From the NCBI GenBank assembly GCA_003427395.1, contig BFEA01000046.1, positions 1,652,214-1,680,714 of the forward strand: a stretch of DNA of 28,501 nucleotides, read 5' to 3'. Under the pieces are notes generated by a model that was given only the letters and a program-made list of their open reading frames with translations, was not told where the DNA came from and ran no database searches. Positions 12,286 through 20,462 of this stretch are shown piece by piece (within the stretch, counting starts at the first letter, position 1; every line of letters begins with the position of its first letter). Origin of the DNA: Chara braunii. Taxonomy: Eukaryota > Streptophyta > Charophyceae > Charales > Characeae. Made by a program: the position numbers and the translations under genes.

Positions 12286-12320
12286 CGAAAGCGTTTAAAG
12301 AAAACTAGTTGGCTACCGGT
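11851..12320. repeat. Duplicated (GT)n(GA)n unit around an assembly gap
   Basis: The block TGTGTCTATTTG, a (GT)n run, a (GA)n run, then GGAAACGACAGCGTTTAAAG and an ACTAGTCGGCTACCGG flank occurs twice: 11841-12113 and 12153-12320. The second flank has small changes (GAAAGCGTTTAAAG, ACTAGTTGGCTACCGG). It is a tandem duplication of roughly 300 bp, including its flanks, with microsatellite length variation between copies. Confidence 0.85.
11943..12047. other. Assembly gap (105 N)
   Basis: A run of N in the middle of a (GA)n tract. The true repeat length here is unknown. Confidence 1.
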
Positions 12321-12504
12321 AGCATTGTTTTCCTCGCATTTCTTACCCCTAACATTGAACGCGGCAGCATTTATTTTGTTTTATTAAATCTACTAACATG
12401 AACAAAGGTGGCGTTGAACCTGCTGCTGGAGGCTTAAGGAAAACACAGGTGGAACTACTCATGAAGAGGGTAGGAGCCTAGATGGCGCTGACACTCAGAA
12501 CCGT

Positions 12505-12690
12505 CAGGAGTGAGTTCCACGTAAACGAACAAAGAAAGACCGAAAAAAAAACACACAAAGCCAAAAACTTGGAAAAACTTGCGAAAACTTACGAAAACTT
12601 AGGAGTGAGAACCACCTAAACGAACAAATGACCCCCCCCCCCGAAAAAAAAAGCAAAAAACAAGCCAAGAACTTGGAAAAACTTACAGGA
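12505..12690. repeat. About 96-bp tandem direct repeat, then A/C-biased tract
   Basis: Two copies begin GTGAGTTCCACGTAAACGAAC (about 12510) and GTGAGAACCACCTAAACGAAC (about 12606), and both continue to an ACTTGGAAAAACTT motif. From 12690 to 12830 follows a strand-asymmetric stretch of AAAC/AACAAAC-like units almost without G or T. No coding potential is credible on either strand. Confidence 0.7.
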
Positions 12691-12831
12691 ACAAACAATG
12701 GGAAATATAAACAAACGTAAACAGAGAAAAAGAACTCCGGAAATAAACAAAAATGAAGGCAAATAAACAAACGCGAACGGAAACAAACAAAGAACAAACA
12801 AACAATAAAGTAAACAAAAAAGTGAAAAATA

Positions 12832-12959
12832 GGGCCTCGCTCCACTACTGACCACATGCACAAAAGACAAAAGAAAGGCAATGTTAAGGCAATGCATCTT
12901 TAATGCTCTAGCGGAAGTCGTTCTCATTTGCGCATTTGGTGAATAGTGGAGCGAGGCCC
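12832..12959. mobile_element. Foldback (MITE-like) element with 35-bp arms
   Basis: The left arm GGGCCTCGCTCCACTACTGA continues to about 12868. The right arm (about 12924-12959) ends ATAGTGGAGCGAGGCCC. The arms pair over about 35 bases with roughly 7 mismatches and a 55-base loop. A third copy of the terminal motif, GTGTGGCGAGGCCCT, occurs at 13924-13938. So the left terminus may also pair with a distal end about 1.1 kb away. Confidence 0.6.
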
Positions 12960-13320
12960 AAATCAAGCAAAAAAAATTGAAACAGGTATAACTAAACGAA
13001 CGAGAAACGAAGACAGTAGTGTGGGGGAGTCAGGCAGGCCCCACGATGGGGGTTATCTCTGAATTCAAACAAACACCAGCTTGGCTGTTATGCCAGCATA
13101 ATGCAGCCAGGTTCAAGCTATGCTGATAATGCTGAGTAACAGCGTAGCTTCTCCCTTAACCACCCTTCCCCCCCTCCCCCTCCCCGCCGGCGCCAAAAGA
13201 GGAAAGCCACGTACGTCGAAGATGAGGGGGGGAATTTATCTTAACATGTATTCGTGTATGTGGGCGACTGTGAGTGAGCAAGCTGGCTTTGGCAGAGGTA
13301 AGGTATGGCTCGGCACACCG
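12960..13320. other. Unassigned sequence
   Basis: Includes a small perfect hairpin TTATGCCAGCATAA near 13088-13101, a C-rich run (13160-13190) and nothing recognisably coding. Confidence 0.4.
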
Positions 13321-13921
13321 CTCTTGAAACCGTGAAATGAAATGTTTCAAAAGCTGTCAGACATTTTCAACAGTTCCACTCTCAAAAGATTTTGGCCCTT
13401 GGCCACACAGCACTCTTGAAAGAGGGACTGTCATGTATGAAGTACTATGCCCTTATGTATTAAATAAAACTTACATTATAAAAGACAAACATAAATCTTT
13501 GTTTTTTTTCTGAGCTGTGTGCCTGACACCTCTTGAAAATCGAGGCTGCCAGATATTTTCAAGAGTTCACTCTCAAGAGATTTTGGCTCTTGGCCACAAA
13601 GCACTCTTGAAAGAGGGATTCTCATGCATGAAGTACGATGCCCTTGCGTATTAAATAAAACTTACATTATAAAAGACAAACATAAACCTTTGTTTTTTTT
13701 TCTGAGCTGTGTGCCTGGCACCTCTTGAAAATCGAGGGTTCTCCGAGTGCGTGGCCGAGCGCACTTGAAACCGGGAGTCTTGGGGATTTGGGCGTTTCAA
13801 GAGGAGGAACTCTTGAAACGCATTTCTAATTTTCTAAACACCTCTTGAAGGATTTTTCCGCCCAATGCTTTCAAGAGGCTGTATGGCCATGCCCAAACTC
13901 TTGTAAATCCGTTTTCAAGAG
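13321..13921. repeat. Cluster of CTCTTGAAA / TTTCAAGAG 9-mers
   Basis: Exact copies on the plus strand start at 13321, 13413, 13530, 13604, 13722 and 13810. The exact reverse complement starts at 13557, 13795, 13869 and 13913. Several one-mismatch copies lie between (13345, 13571, 13762, 13842, 13898). Many are preceded by GCAC or CACC. At 13792-13821 two copies form a perfect 12-bp stem (GCGTTTCAAGAG) with a 6-base loop. Ten exact 9-mers in 600 bases is far above chance, and only part is explained by the 192-bp duplication. Confidence 0.85.
13352..13738. repeat. 192-bp tandem duplication
   Basis: Two head-to-tail copies offset by 192 bases (for example CAGACATTTTCAA at 13358 and CAGATATTTTCAAG at 13550). 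Both end in TCTTGAAAATCGAGG. Each unit contains ATTAAATAAAACTTACATTA, a T8-9 run and TGAGCTGTGTGCCTG. High identity suggests a fairly recent duplication. Confidence 0.9.
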
Positions 13922-13957
13922 TGGTGTGGCGAGGCCCTAATTTCCCGCCCCTGCCAC

Positions 13958-14212
13958 GTGAATGAATTTTTGCGAGCGTTGTCGAATCATACTTTATTCT
14001 GGATTATTGACCGACTCTCTTGTGACGCCTGTCGGGACAGAGACGCGGTGCGCCTTGGCTGTGGAATGCATCATCTATGCCATAGCCATTATCAATCTAT
14101 TGCGACTGCCNCNGTCTGTCCTGAAGGGTGTCCAACATTTCCTCATTGTACACATCCCTATCACCCAGATATACGTTGTCCCTATTGTGCCCAAGGACGC
14201 TATGGAGGCTGA
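13958..14212 (+). CDS. Small Cys/His-rich ORF, RING-like spacing
   Basis: Open frame of about 84 codons; the first codon shown is GTG, and no ATG gives the same frame upstream of the motif. Residues 22-80 hold C-x2-C-x9-C-x2-H-x2-C-x2-H, then a Cys/His-rich loop with CPEGC and HCTHPYH, and a final C-x2-C (RCPYC). This order resembles a RING or other cross-brace zinc-binding fold with His as the sixth ligand. Two ambiguous bases (14111, 14113) fall between the halves. It could be an exon or transposon fragment. A competing frame from 13962 lacks such a pattern. No splice sites or homologue can be confirmed by eye. Confidence 0.3.
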   Translation: MNEFLRALSNHTLFWIIDRLSCDACRDRDAVRLGCGMHHLCHSHYQSIATAXVCPEGCPTFPHCTHPYHPDIRCPYCAQGRYGG

Positions 14213-14786
14213 ACCTTCAACAGTCTGCAGAATCGCCTAACTGATTACACTGTAAGTGGTAATCCACCTTAACCCTGGTTGTGGTTAAGCAGTCCCGACA
14301 ACTGATTCCCTGAGGTGGGCACTAACCACTGCCCTCAAGGTACCTGTGGCGAAAATCAAAGCAGACTATCACTCACCCACACCAGATGGAAAACTCTTAG
14401 TCGGTGAAACTCTGACGAAACAGTTTGTCACAGCCCCTCGTTTGTTGTCCTCTTCTCCCTCTCCGCTTATGGTTTACCGGGCAGCTCTGTTTGACGATAT
14501 ATATACATGCGTAGGAGGCAGCAGGACTGTGAGTGAGCGAGCTGCTCGGTGAATGGGACTGTGGAACATGTGTCAGACAATTGTCTGCTGCTGCTCAGAT
14601 AAGGATAACTTTTTTCTTTTTAATTGAAAAACGAAAAGGAAGAATAGGGGTCCGCTCCGTTTTTCTTGCGTTGGAGATTTTAGTATTTACTCAGTCGCTG
14701 GGGTGCAAGGGCTAGAGAAGGTCCCTGCCCCAAAAAGAAAACCATAGAAGCCGAAAACTGGAGCTCTTATTATTTATCGAGAGCTG
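14213..14786. other. Unassigned sequence with small hairpins
   Basis: Contains two short stems close together: GATTACACT/AGTGGTAATC (about 14242-14262) and CTTAACC/GGTTAAG (about 14268-14290). Otherwise no gene or element is recognised. Confidence 0.4.
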
Positions 14787-15176
14787 GGCTACCAACCGGG
14801 CGGCTGCCCGGGTTACCTCGGTTCCCGGGGCGGTCCTCCCGAGCGAGGGCCAGAGAATGTCCCTGCCAAAAAAATAGTGGTTGTCTAGGCTGCCAGAATG
14901 GCCCGGGACCACTTGCCTGGCCGGGCCACAAAAAATAAAAAATAAAAAATATTTTCTAATTTTAATTTGAACTGTAACTTAATTTAAATTCGGTAAGGAA
15001 TTTCGATATGACCCTGAGGCAAAAGTTGTTCAGTTTATTTTTCTGCATAACATAGTTTTTTTCCGGATTTTTTTTCCTTTTTTATCTTTTTTTCTTTTTG
15101 CTGGGACCTTCTCTGGTCATTGCATGGCCAGGCTGCCCGGGAAAACGGGGTGACCCGGGCGGCCCGGCTGGTAGCC
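14787..15176. mobile_element. GC-rich foldback element with AT-rich centre
   Basis: The left arm (14787-14863) runs from GGCTACCAACCGGGCGG to CCAGAGAATGTCCC. The right arm (15103-15176) mirrors it, from GGGACCTTCTCTGG to CGGCTGGTAGCC. Within the arms a 42-base block pairs with about 8 differences. The 240-base centre is AT-rich (AAAAATAAAAAATAAAAAAT at 14928-14950). A further direct copy of the AGAGAAGGTCCCTGCC motif lies outside at 14714. It looks like a non-autonomous foldback or two inverted repeat copies. Confidence 0.55.
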
Positions 15177-15225
15177 TAGGTGGTGGTGTTTTGTTAGCGC
15201 TATTTCCTGGGAACCCCTATGAACC

Positions 15226-15336
15226 CTACGTTCTTCCCCCGAATACAACGGACGGTCATTATAGCTGTATATAGACTGAAAGATACCCCCAAAACAGCTA
15301 TGATGACCGTATGTTGTATTCCTGGGAAGAAGGTAG
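15226..15336. mobile_element. Hairpin MITE-like element, copy 2
   Basis: A 111-bp near-palindrome. The arms run from CTACGTTCTTCCCCCGAATA through TCATTATAGCTGT and back through ACAGCTATGATGACCGT to GTATTCCTGGGAAGAAGGTAG. About 43 arm bases pair with roughly 6 mismatches. The left arm matches copy 1 (11304-11406) at TCTTCCCCCGAA, ACA-CG, TTCATT and GGCTG-like positions. The two copies are 3.9 kb apart in the same putative intron. Confidence 0.65.
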
Positions 15337-15539
15337 TCCTCCAAATTCTTAAATTCAGCACACTGAGGATTAGCCCGGCGGTAATGTAAAAAATATGGAA
15401 AATGCTGAGCTACTGGGCTCTCCCGGTCGGGGTGCAGCATGGCCGTGCAACCCGGGCAAGTCGCCCGGACAAACAGCCTGAGTAAAATGTGTGTTTTCTC
15501 GAGATAAGCTGGGTGCACACTCTTTATCTTACTATTGGA

Positions 15540-15862
15540 GGGAAGACATCCATTAGAGGCGACAGCTCTGGCCGTGTTTCCTCAGAGTCTGGTGGGATCT
15601 ATCTCTATCTAGTCCTGTTCGCTCTCCATGTTATCGCACCTCAGCGTCAGTAGAGACCCAGAAAGCTGCCTTCTGCTTTTTGGATGTTCCTTCCAGTGTC
15701 TATGAAAAGTTTATCTCTGCCCTATAGAGGAGAAATTCCACTCTCGTCTATCTCTAGCCTAATCTAGAAATTCCACTTTCCTATTTCGCGCTCCAGTGAA
15801 CTGGTTTTGAAGGTAGGTATTCCACCAGTTGAGCTGGCCACTTTCACCGCTTTGCCCCTAAA
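15540..15862 (-). mobile_element. Possible tRNA-derived SINE
   Basis: On the minus strand, AGCTCAACTGGTGGAATACC (15814-15833) resembles the D-arm and A box of a tRNA gene, near the 5' end of the proposed unit. A weak B-box-like GTTCACTGG follows about 27 bases later (15793-15801). The body contains a repeated GTGGAATTTCT. No poly-A tail or target-site duplication was confirmed, so this is only a candidate. Confidence 0.25.
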
Positions 15863-16001
15863 TAATAATACGATGTGTTTCATCATTAAAGTCATGTACT
15901 ATAAATAAAGATGCTTTTAACGGAAGTCGTGTTGTGCTATCGTTTATTTCATGGTGTGAGCAGGCGGTGGCTAAGTAGTGAATTCTTTTCAAGGGGTGCA
16001 G

Positions 16002-16317
16002 ATGAGCTGGTGTTGTCGGCGGTCGCCACCAGCTCGAGAACGAGCAGCCTCTCCTCAACTCGAAGTCCTTCCTGTCGTCCACTCCATCATTTGAAGATCG
16101 TCTGTAAAGAATCCCGAATTGGCAAAGCTCCAATTGCGGTGCCTAAGGGGGTTGAGTACAAGTTGGGAGAGAACTCGCTGGTGGTGAATGGTCCCCTTGG
16201 CCAGCTCTCAAGGGAGTATCCACCGGAAGTGAAATTGACAGTAGGGGACGATGGTATGTTGACTGTGGCCAGGGCGATGGACACAAGACGAGCACGCCAA
16301 ATGCACGGTCTGTTCAG
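16002..16317 (+). CDS. PRPL6: Plastid 50S ribosomal protein L6 (uL6c), N-terminal exon
   Basis: Encodes the N-terminal half of large-subunit protein L6 of chloroplast ribosomes, which binds 23S rRNA near the GTPase centre. Ser/Thr/Arg-rich pre-sequence (SAVATSSRTSSLSSTRSPS) leads into VCKESRIGKAPIAVPKGVEY, then LVVNGPLGQLSREYPPEVKL and ARAMDTRRARQMHGLFR. These match the start of plant plastid L6, including the KESRIGK junction and the 'RRA-QMHGL' motif. A donor AG|GTCAGT at 16318 ends the exon in phase 2 at the same Arg that precedes 'TLTDN' in land plants. The second L6 domain (about 100 residues) is not found in the window. The acceptor at 16002 is inferred; the frame is open back to ATG 15911, so an alternative start exists. 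Confidence 0.85.
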
Positions 16318-16860
16318 GTCAGTACTACCCTGAGGAAGCCGGCAACCCTCTCTCACTGATCCGTCATTCTCTCTCTCTTTTTTTCTTCCATCTTCTGTGT
16401 CTGCCGCTCTTCTTTTCTCTTTCTCACTGCATCTCTCTACTTCTTCTTCTTCTTCTTCTTCTCTGTTTCTCTCTCACTCCTTGTTTTATCTATCTCTCTC
16501 ACTCTTGTTGCGTCGTTCCTCCCCAGGGAGGTTGGCAATCCTTTCTCTCCGTGATCCGGCATTCTCACTTTTTTTTCTCTCCTCTCTGTGTCTATCGTTC
16601 TCCTCCCTTTTCTCTCTCACTGCATCCCTCTTCGTCTCTCTCTCTCTCTCCTTGTTGTATCTTTATACCTCTCACTGTCTTTGTGTCTAATATCTCTCAC
16701 TCTGTGTCTATTCCTCTCTTTCTCTCGTCTTGTTGCCATATCTTTGCCTCACTCTCTTTCCGTACCATACCTCTCACTCCCTTTGTGTCTGTACCTCTCA
16801 CTCTCTTCGTATCTATCTGCACCGCTCAGTTTCGTGTGGATTTGTTTTGCTCTCACTGAT
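16318..16860 (+). repeat. Pyrimidine-rich start of L6 intron with about 190-bp direct repeat
   Basis: Directly after the splice donor the plus strand is almost pure C/T. A block starting GAAGCCGGCAACCCTCTCTC (16335) recurs as GGAGGTTGGCAATCCTTTCTC (16527). Both are followed by TGTGTCTGCC/TGTGTCTATC and TCTCACTGCATC. Further on, a shorter unit CCTCTCACTCTCTTTGTGTC repeats imperfectly to 16830. A (TTC)8-like run sits at 16440-16462. Confidence 0.75.
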
Positions 16861-17850
16861 TGCTTAAGGTGAGTTGCCGATCCCGTTTTGTCTCAGTTGC
16901 CCTCGCTTTTTCTGCTGCCGAATAAACAAACAAACTAATAAACAAACAAACCAAACTTCGCAATTAACGCATTAACAGGTTAATGGCAGGTATTTGATGA
17001 TGAACGGCCTGATGCGACAGGCAAAGAAAATTCTCACACGACTTGCAGATGCAATGCTGCAGTAAAAATGAAAGAAAAAAGAAAAAACCTCCAGCGAGAA
17101 ACAATCTGAAATGTGACATTGTCAATTGGATACATGGGGGCAAGAGGGGGGCGGGTGGTTGTTGTTTCCTGAAAACAAATGAGGATGGATTCACACTCTT
17201 TCTAGTTGAGAGCAGAGAACAGTTCTTTCAGTGGTGAGTGGTGAAAATCATGGTGGGTTTGCCACGTCCTGTGCACGTGTTCTGTGGTGATGGTTGGCTG
17301 CGTCGGACAAGGCCCAATGATGAGTGTTGTCTTAACCACTCCAGAAGGACGATGGCTCTCTGTGGGGGAGGTTCTCCTGTCCAACTCGTGTGTGTGGCTC
17401 CTTCGCTACTTGCCATGTGTCTGTGTCTCCCTGCTTCATCCTTATGATGATCCTTGCCCCATGTGGTGTTTCTCCTCTCTCACCCGACTTCCAGCTTCCT
17501 TTTGTGTTGCCTTTTAACTCTCACCTATCAACAAGTTGGTCTCGTACGTGCCCCCCCACTCCTCCCCCTCTCCTTTCTTTCTGTCATCTCTGGTGTGCAA
17601 GACGAGCTTGGAAGGAGCGATCCCTCCAGGAGAAATTCCCATCACATGTGGAAAACTTGGCGTAACTGAGGGTCACGACTACAACCAGCCATCCCTGTTG
17701 AAACTGTTGCAGCTGCAAGTCCACTGCAAAGCACTGAAAGTGATTTGCCACGTAGTGTTGATTGTGAAAGACATTCCCCGATGCAGACCCCAAATTTGAA
17801 TTTCAGGGTCGAAGTCTCAGGCCAAGTCGGCCAGTTCAGAAAGGTCACAG
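16861..17850. other. Unassigned (probably intronic) sequence
   Basis: No recognisable exon, element or repeat. I looked for the second half of L6 here and did not find it. Several short open frames exist on both strands, but none has a familiar motif. Confidence 0.5.
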
Positions 17851-18063
17851 TCGGGTACCTTAGGAGTCAAGTCCAACAGGCACCCGGTGAACAGTCACAT
17901 CTCAGAGGCAAAGGTTCCTTCCATAAGCAAAAGTCATGTCTCATATTGAGAAGTCATATCCCACAGGCAAAGGGCACCCTCCAAGCAAAAGTCGAGTCCC
18001 ATAGGTAAGAGTCGCATCCCACAGTCAAAAGTCTTGCTCTACATGTGAAAAGTTGTGACTCAC
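17851..18063. repeat. Degenerate ~21-bp tandem repeat
   Basis: About eight units of roughly GTCNNATCCCACAGGCAAAA: for example CAGTCACATCTCAGAGGCAAA, AAGTCATATCCCACAGGCAAA, AAGTCGAGTCCCATAGGTAA and GAGTCGCATCCCACAGTCAAA. Spacing drifts between 19 and 36 bases. It lies upstream of the element C primer site and may be part of its 5' LTR. Confidence 0.6.
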
Positions 18064-18269
18064 AGATCCAAGCAGCAGCACACCAGTGAAAATTCGGTAG
18101 AGTACCAGGCCTTGACATTCTGAAGCAAGCAGGCCGTGGGCATGTGGTGCCAGTACCAAGTCAAGCCACAGGAACCAGAGGCTGGGACGCTGAGTAGGAG
18201 CGGATGTATTCTGAGTCAAGATTCTCAAGTAGTGAGAGAGGGAGAGAGAGCGCATGCATGAATAAGACC

Positions 18270-18341
<72 letters not shown>

Positions 18342-18342
18342 N

Positions 18343-18413
<71 letters not shown>

Positions 18414-18628
18414 CCTACCTTAGATGAGGATGCTGGTATTGGGTTGCTAAATTTTGCGCTGTTTAGCGCTTGGTGACTGGGTCTCCGAAACTGTTTAATG
18501 TGATAATCTGTTGGAATTTCTAAGCTGCGCATATCTGGACTTTGCATCTCTGGACTTCAGTGTGGATTTCGTGTAATCTCTCAATGTGTAGTGTGCTCAA
18601 GGTGCCGAGCAGTGAGGCTCATTGCAAT
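18064..18628 (+). mobile_element. Probable 5' LTR end region of element C, with (GA)n
   Basis: Sequence immediately upstream of the primer site at 18629, and so expected to be the end of the 5' LTR. It ends CTCATTGCA just before the site, giving a CA terminus. A (GA) run of about 140 bases (18271-18410, one N at 18342) lies inside. The LTR start cannot be set because the matching 3' LTR is not in the window. Confidence 0.4.
18271..18410. repeat. (GA)n microsatellite
   Basis: About 70 GA units with a single ambiguous base at 18342. Confidence 0.95.
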
Positions 18629-18640
18629 TGGTATCAGAGC
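18629..18640 (+). promoter_or_regulatory. Primer binding site of element C
   Basis: TGGTATCAGAGC, the classical site complementary to the 3' end of initiator-Met tRNA used by many plant LTR retrotransposons. It sits three bases after a CA dinucleotide and about 830 bases before the gag start. Confidence 0.85.
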
Positions 18641-19468
18641 AGATACTCGCTGCATCCGCTGGTGATGAACACTGGCATGATTAAGGCCTGCGAGGAGGAG
18701 GTTGAGAGTTTGAGAGTGGGGTTGAAGGCCGGAGAAGAAGTGGCTAGGTTGGGAGACGGTGATTACGTACCTGCATGTGAGGATCACAGTGGAGGAACGT
18801 TCAGAAGTGAAGTGCATCCCCCCCCTAAGCCCTGCATTTGCTTTGTTGAATGAGTGTCTTGGTACCTTCCCACATCTTGGTGTCGCTGTTGCTGGATGGA
18901 ACACTTTGTGACAATCTGATTTTGTCTTGAGTCAGCGTTTAGTCTGACATACGTGTATGAAGTAGGTCGTGTCTAGGCTAGAAGCTCCGCAGCTGGATGT
19001 ATCATCCGTAAAGTAGGGAGCATGGGCATGAGCAGCGAGCTCTCATAAAACAACTCGTCTAGCCCTAAGATCGATACAAACTAGCATGCGATCGAACCGG
19101 AGCTGACGCAGTGAGGAGCTATAAGTCTTGAGAGAGAATCTTTAGATCCTGGTGGGCACGACGTCCTGTCTGCGTTGTTAAATAATTCCTGAGGTCCTTG
19201 CTTGCTGACCTTAAGCTGCTGGTTGCCCACCAGCCTGACATGGTAGCCATAGTGACACTGTGGGGGGGGGGAAAGAACTCAGGTCATGCTCCAATCTAGA
19301 TCAGATAGTTTAGGTGTTAAATCTAAGTGGTGAGGAGGTGTAGGCTACTTATCTGTGTCTTCAGTAACGATGGATGACTACCCAATGTTCGTCGTGTTGA
19401 CCCTGTCCGTGCTATAGGGTCCACTCCTCCGCTTCCTGTTTCCATTGGGGTTCCACCGGACTTGCAGC
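18641..19468 (+). other. 5' leader of element C
   Basis: Non-coding leader between primer site and gag. No conserved element is seen apart from a C8 run (18819-18826) and a G10 run (19262-19271). Confidence 0.5.
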
Positions 19469-20460
19469 ATGAGTGTTACCATGCGGTCTGGTGGGTTCAC
19501 GCAGCCATACACAGGAGAGCAGCAAGCTGAAATTGAAGGAAAATTGGCTGAGAAGAAGCAAGAGGTGGAGGATAAAAAGAGAAAGAAAGAGGAGATAAAA
19601 AAAAATTGGAGCAGGAAAGGAAGAAGATGGAAGAGGAGAAAAAAAAGATTGAAAAGGAGATGAAAAAAAAGGAAGAATTGAAGAAAGAATTAGAAGAAGA
19701 AGAGGAGGAAGAAGAAGGAGAAGGATTTGAAAGAAGGATAGCTAGACAAGAAAGAGAGGTGGAAGAGAGCAGCCATGCTGGAGAGTTAAGATTATGGCAG
19801 GTGGAAGACATAGACTGGGTGGCGAAGTTTGGGTATTATACAAAGATGGCAGATGGGACGGAACAAGAAAAAAATGCATTCACCATCAAGATGGCATCTG
19901 CACGAGATGAAGAGGAGAGACTTATACTGTTGGAGAAGAGGAGGAACACCCTTGACCAACGTTTGGTCCAACAAAAAAAGGAGTATGAGGAGAAAAAGAG
20001 GTTGAAGGAGGAAGGGGAAAGGCCTCAAGCCCTGTTGAAAGAACAAAAAGGGAAATAAGTTGAAGTTAAGGAGAGTTTGGGCCTCCTCACTGACACATTG
20101 GTGCACACCACCCAAGAGCTGGCTGCGCTGCAGAAATCTGTTGGAAAGATAGAAAGGCATCAGGAGGAGTTCCAAGGAAAGTGGAACAACTACCTGAGTG
20201 CCTCCTTCCACATGGTCGGCAAGAGAATAGTTGACTACGCTCATCAATTAGACAGAATCTTCACTCAAAATTTGCAGAGCACCATCGTGTTCCTAGTAGT
20301 AGGAGGTGGCGGTGGTGGAGGAGATGGTGGAGATATTGACGATGATAGGAAAGGAAAGGGTCCCATGAAGGATGGAGGAAGAAAAGGAGGAAAAAATAAG
20401 TCCGAGGGAGGAGGAGGAAAGGAGGAGAAAATAGGTCCGAGGGAGGTGAGTGAAGGGAAG
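19469..20460 (+). pseudogene. Gag N-terminal extension with long coiled coil, element C
   Basis: Starts at ATG 19469 (MSVTMRSGGFTQPYTGEQQ). The frame breaks at an A8 run near 19607-19614 and continues in the next frame from 19606. It is dominated by Lys/Glu heptad-like sequence (for example KKMEEEKKKIEKEMKKKEEL and a Glu-rich stretch at 19690-19730), predicting a long charged coiled coil. After a TAA at 20056 the strand still reads TDTLVHTTQELAALQKSVGK, a second coiled-coil-like segment. It ends in a Gly-rich, then Lys/Gly-rich region. Such an extension is unusual for gypsy gag. Confidence 0.7.
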
Positions 20461-20462
20461 AA

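Larger units (their letters stand above)
10331..16001 (+). other. Putative intron 1 of the L6 gene, filled with repeats
   Basis: No host exon is recognised in these 5.7 kb. Contents in order: CT and CA arrays, a hairpin MITE, GT/GA arrays with an assembly gap, A/C-rich direct repeats, a foldback, a 192-bp tandem duplication with clustered 9-mers, a RING-like ORF, a GC-rich foldback, a second hairpin MITE and a possible SINE. Each is listed separately. Whether this is truly one intron depends on the exon 1 assignment. Confidence 0.35.

Noticed and set aside
13962-14240. Alternative 92-codon frame overlapping the RING-like ORF
   Set aside because: It has an ATG, but it is hydrophobic without a recognisable motif. 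The Cys/His pattern lies in the other frame.
16861-17850. Second half of plastid L6 (TLTDNMV... region) directly downstream of the first exon
   Set aside because: Scanned all plus-strand frames by eye and found no match. The remaining exons are presumably beyond the window or beyond the inserted elements.
18025-18547. Leu/Ser and Arg/Glu repeat proteins across the (GA)n tract
   Set aside because: Pure dinucleotide repeat readouts with no unique sequence of protein character.
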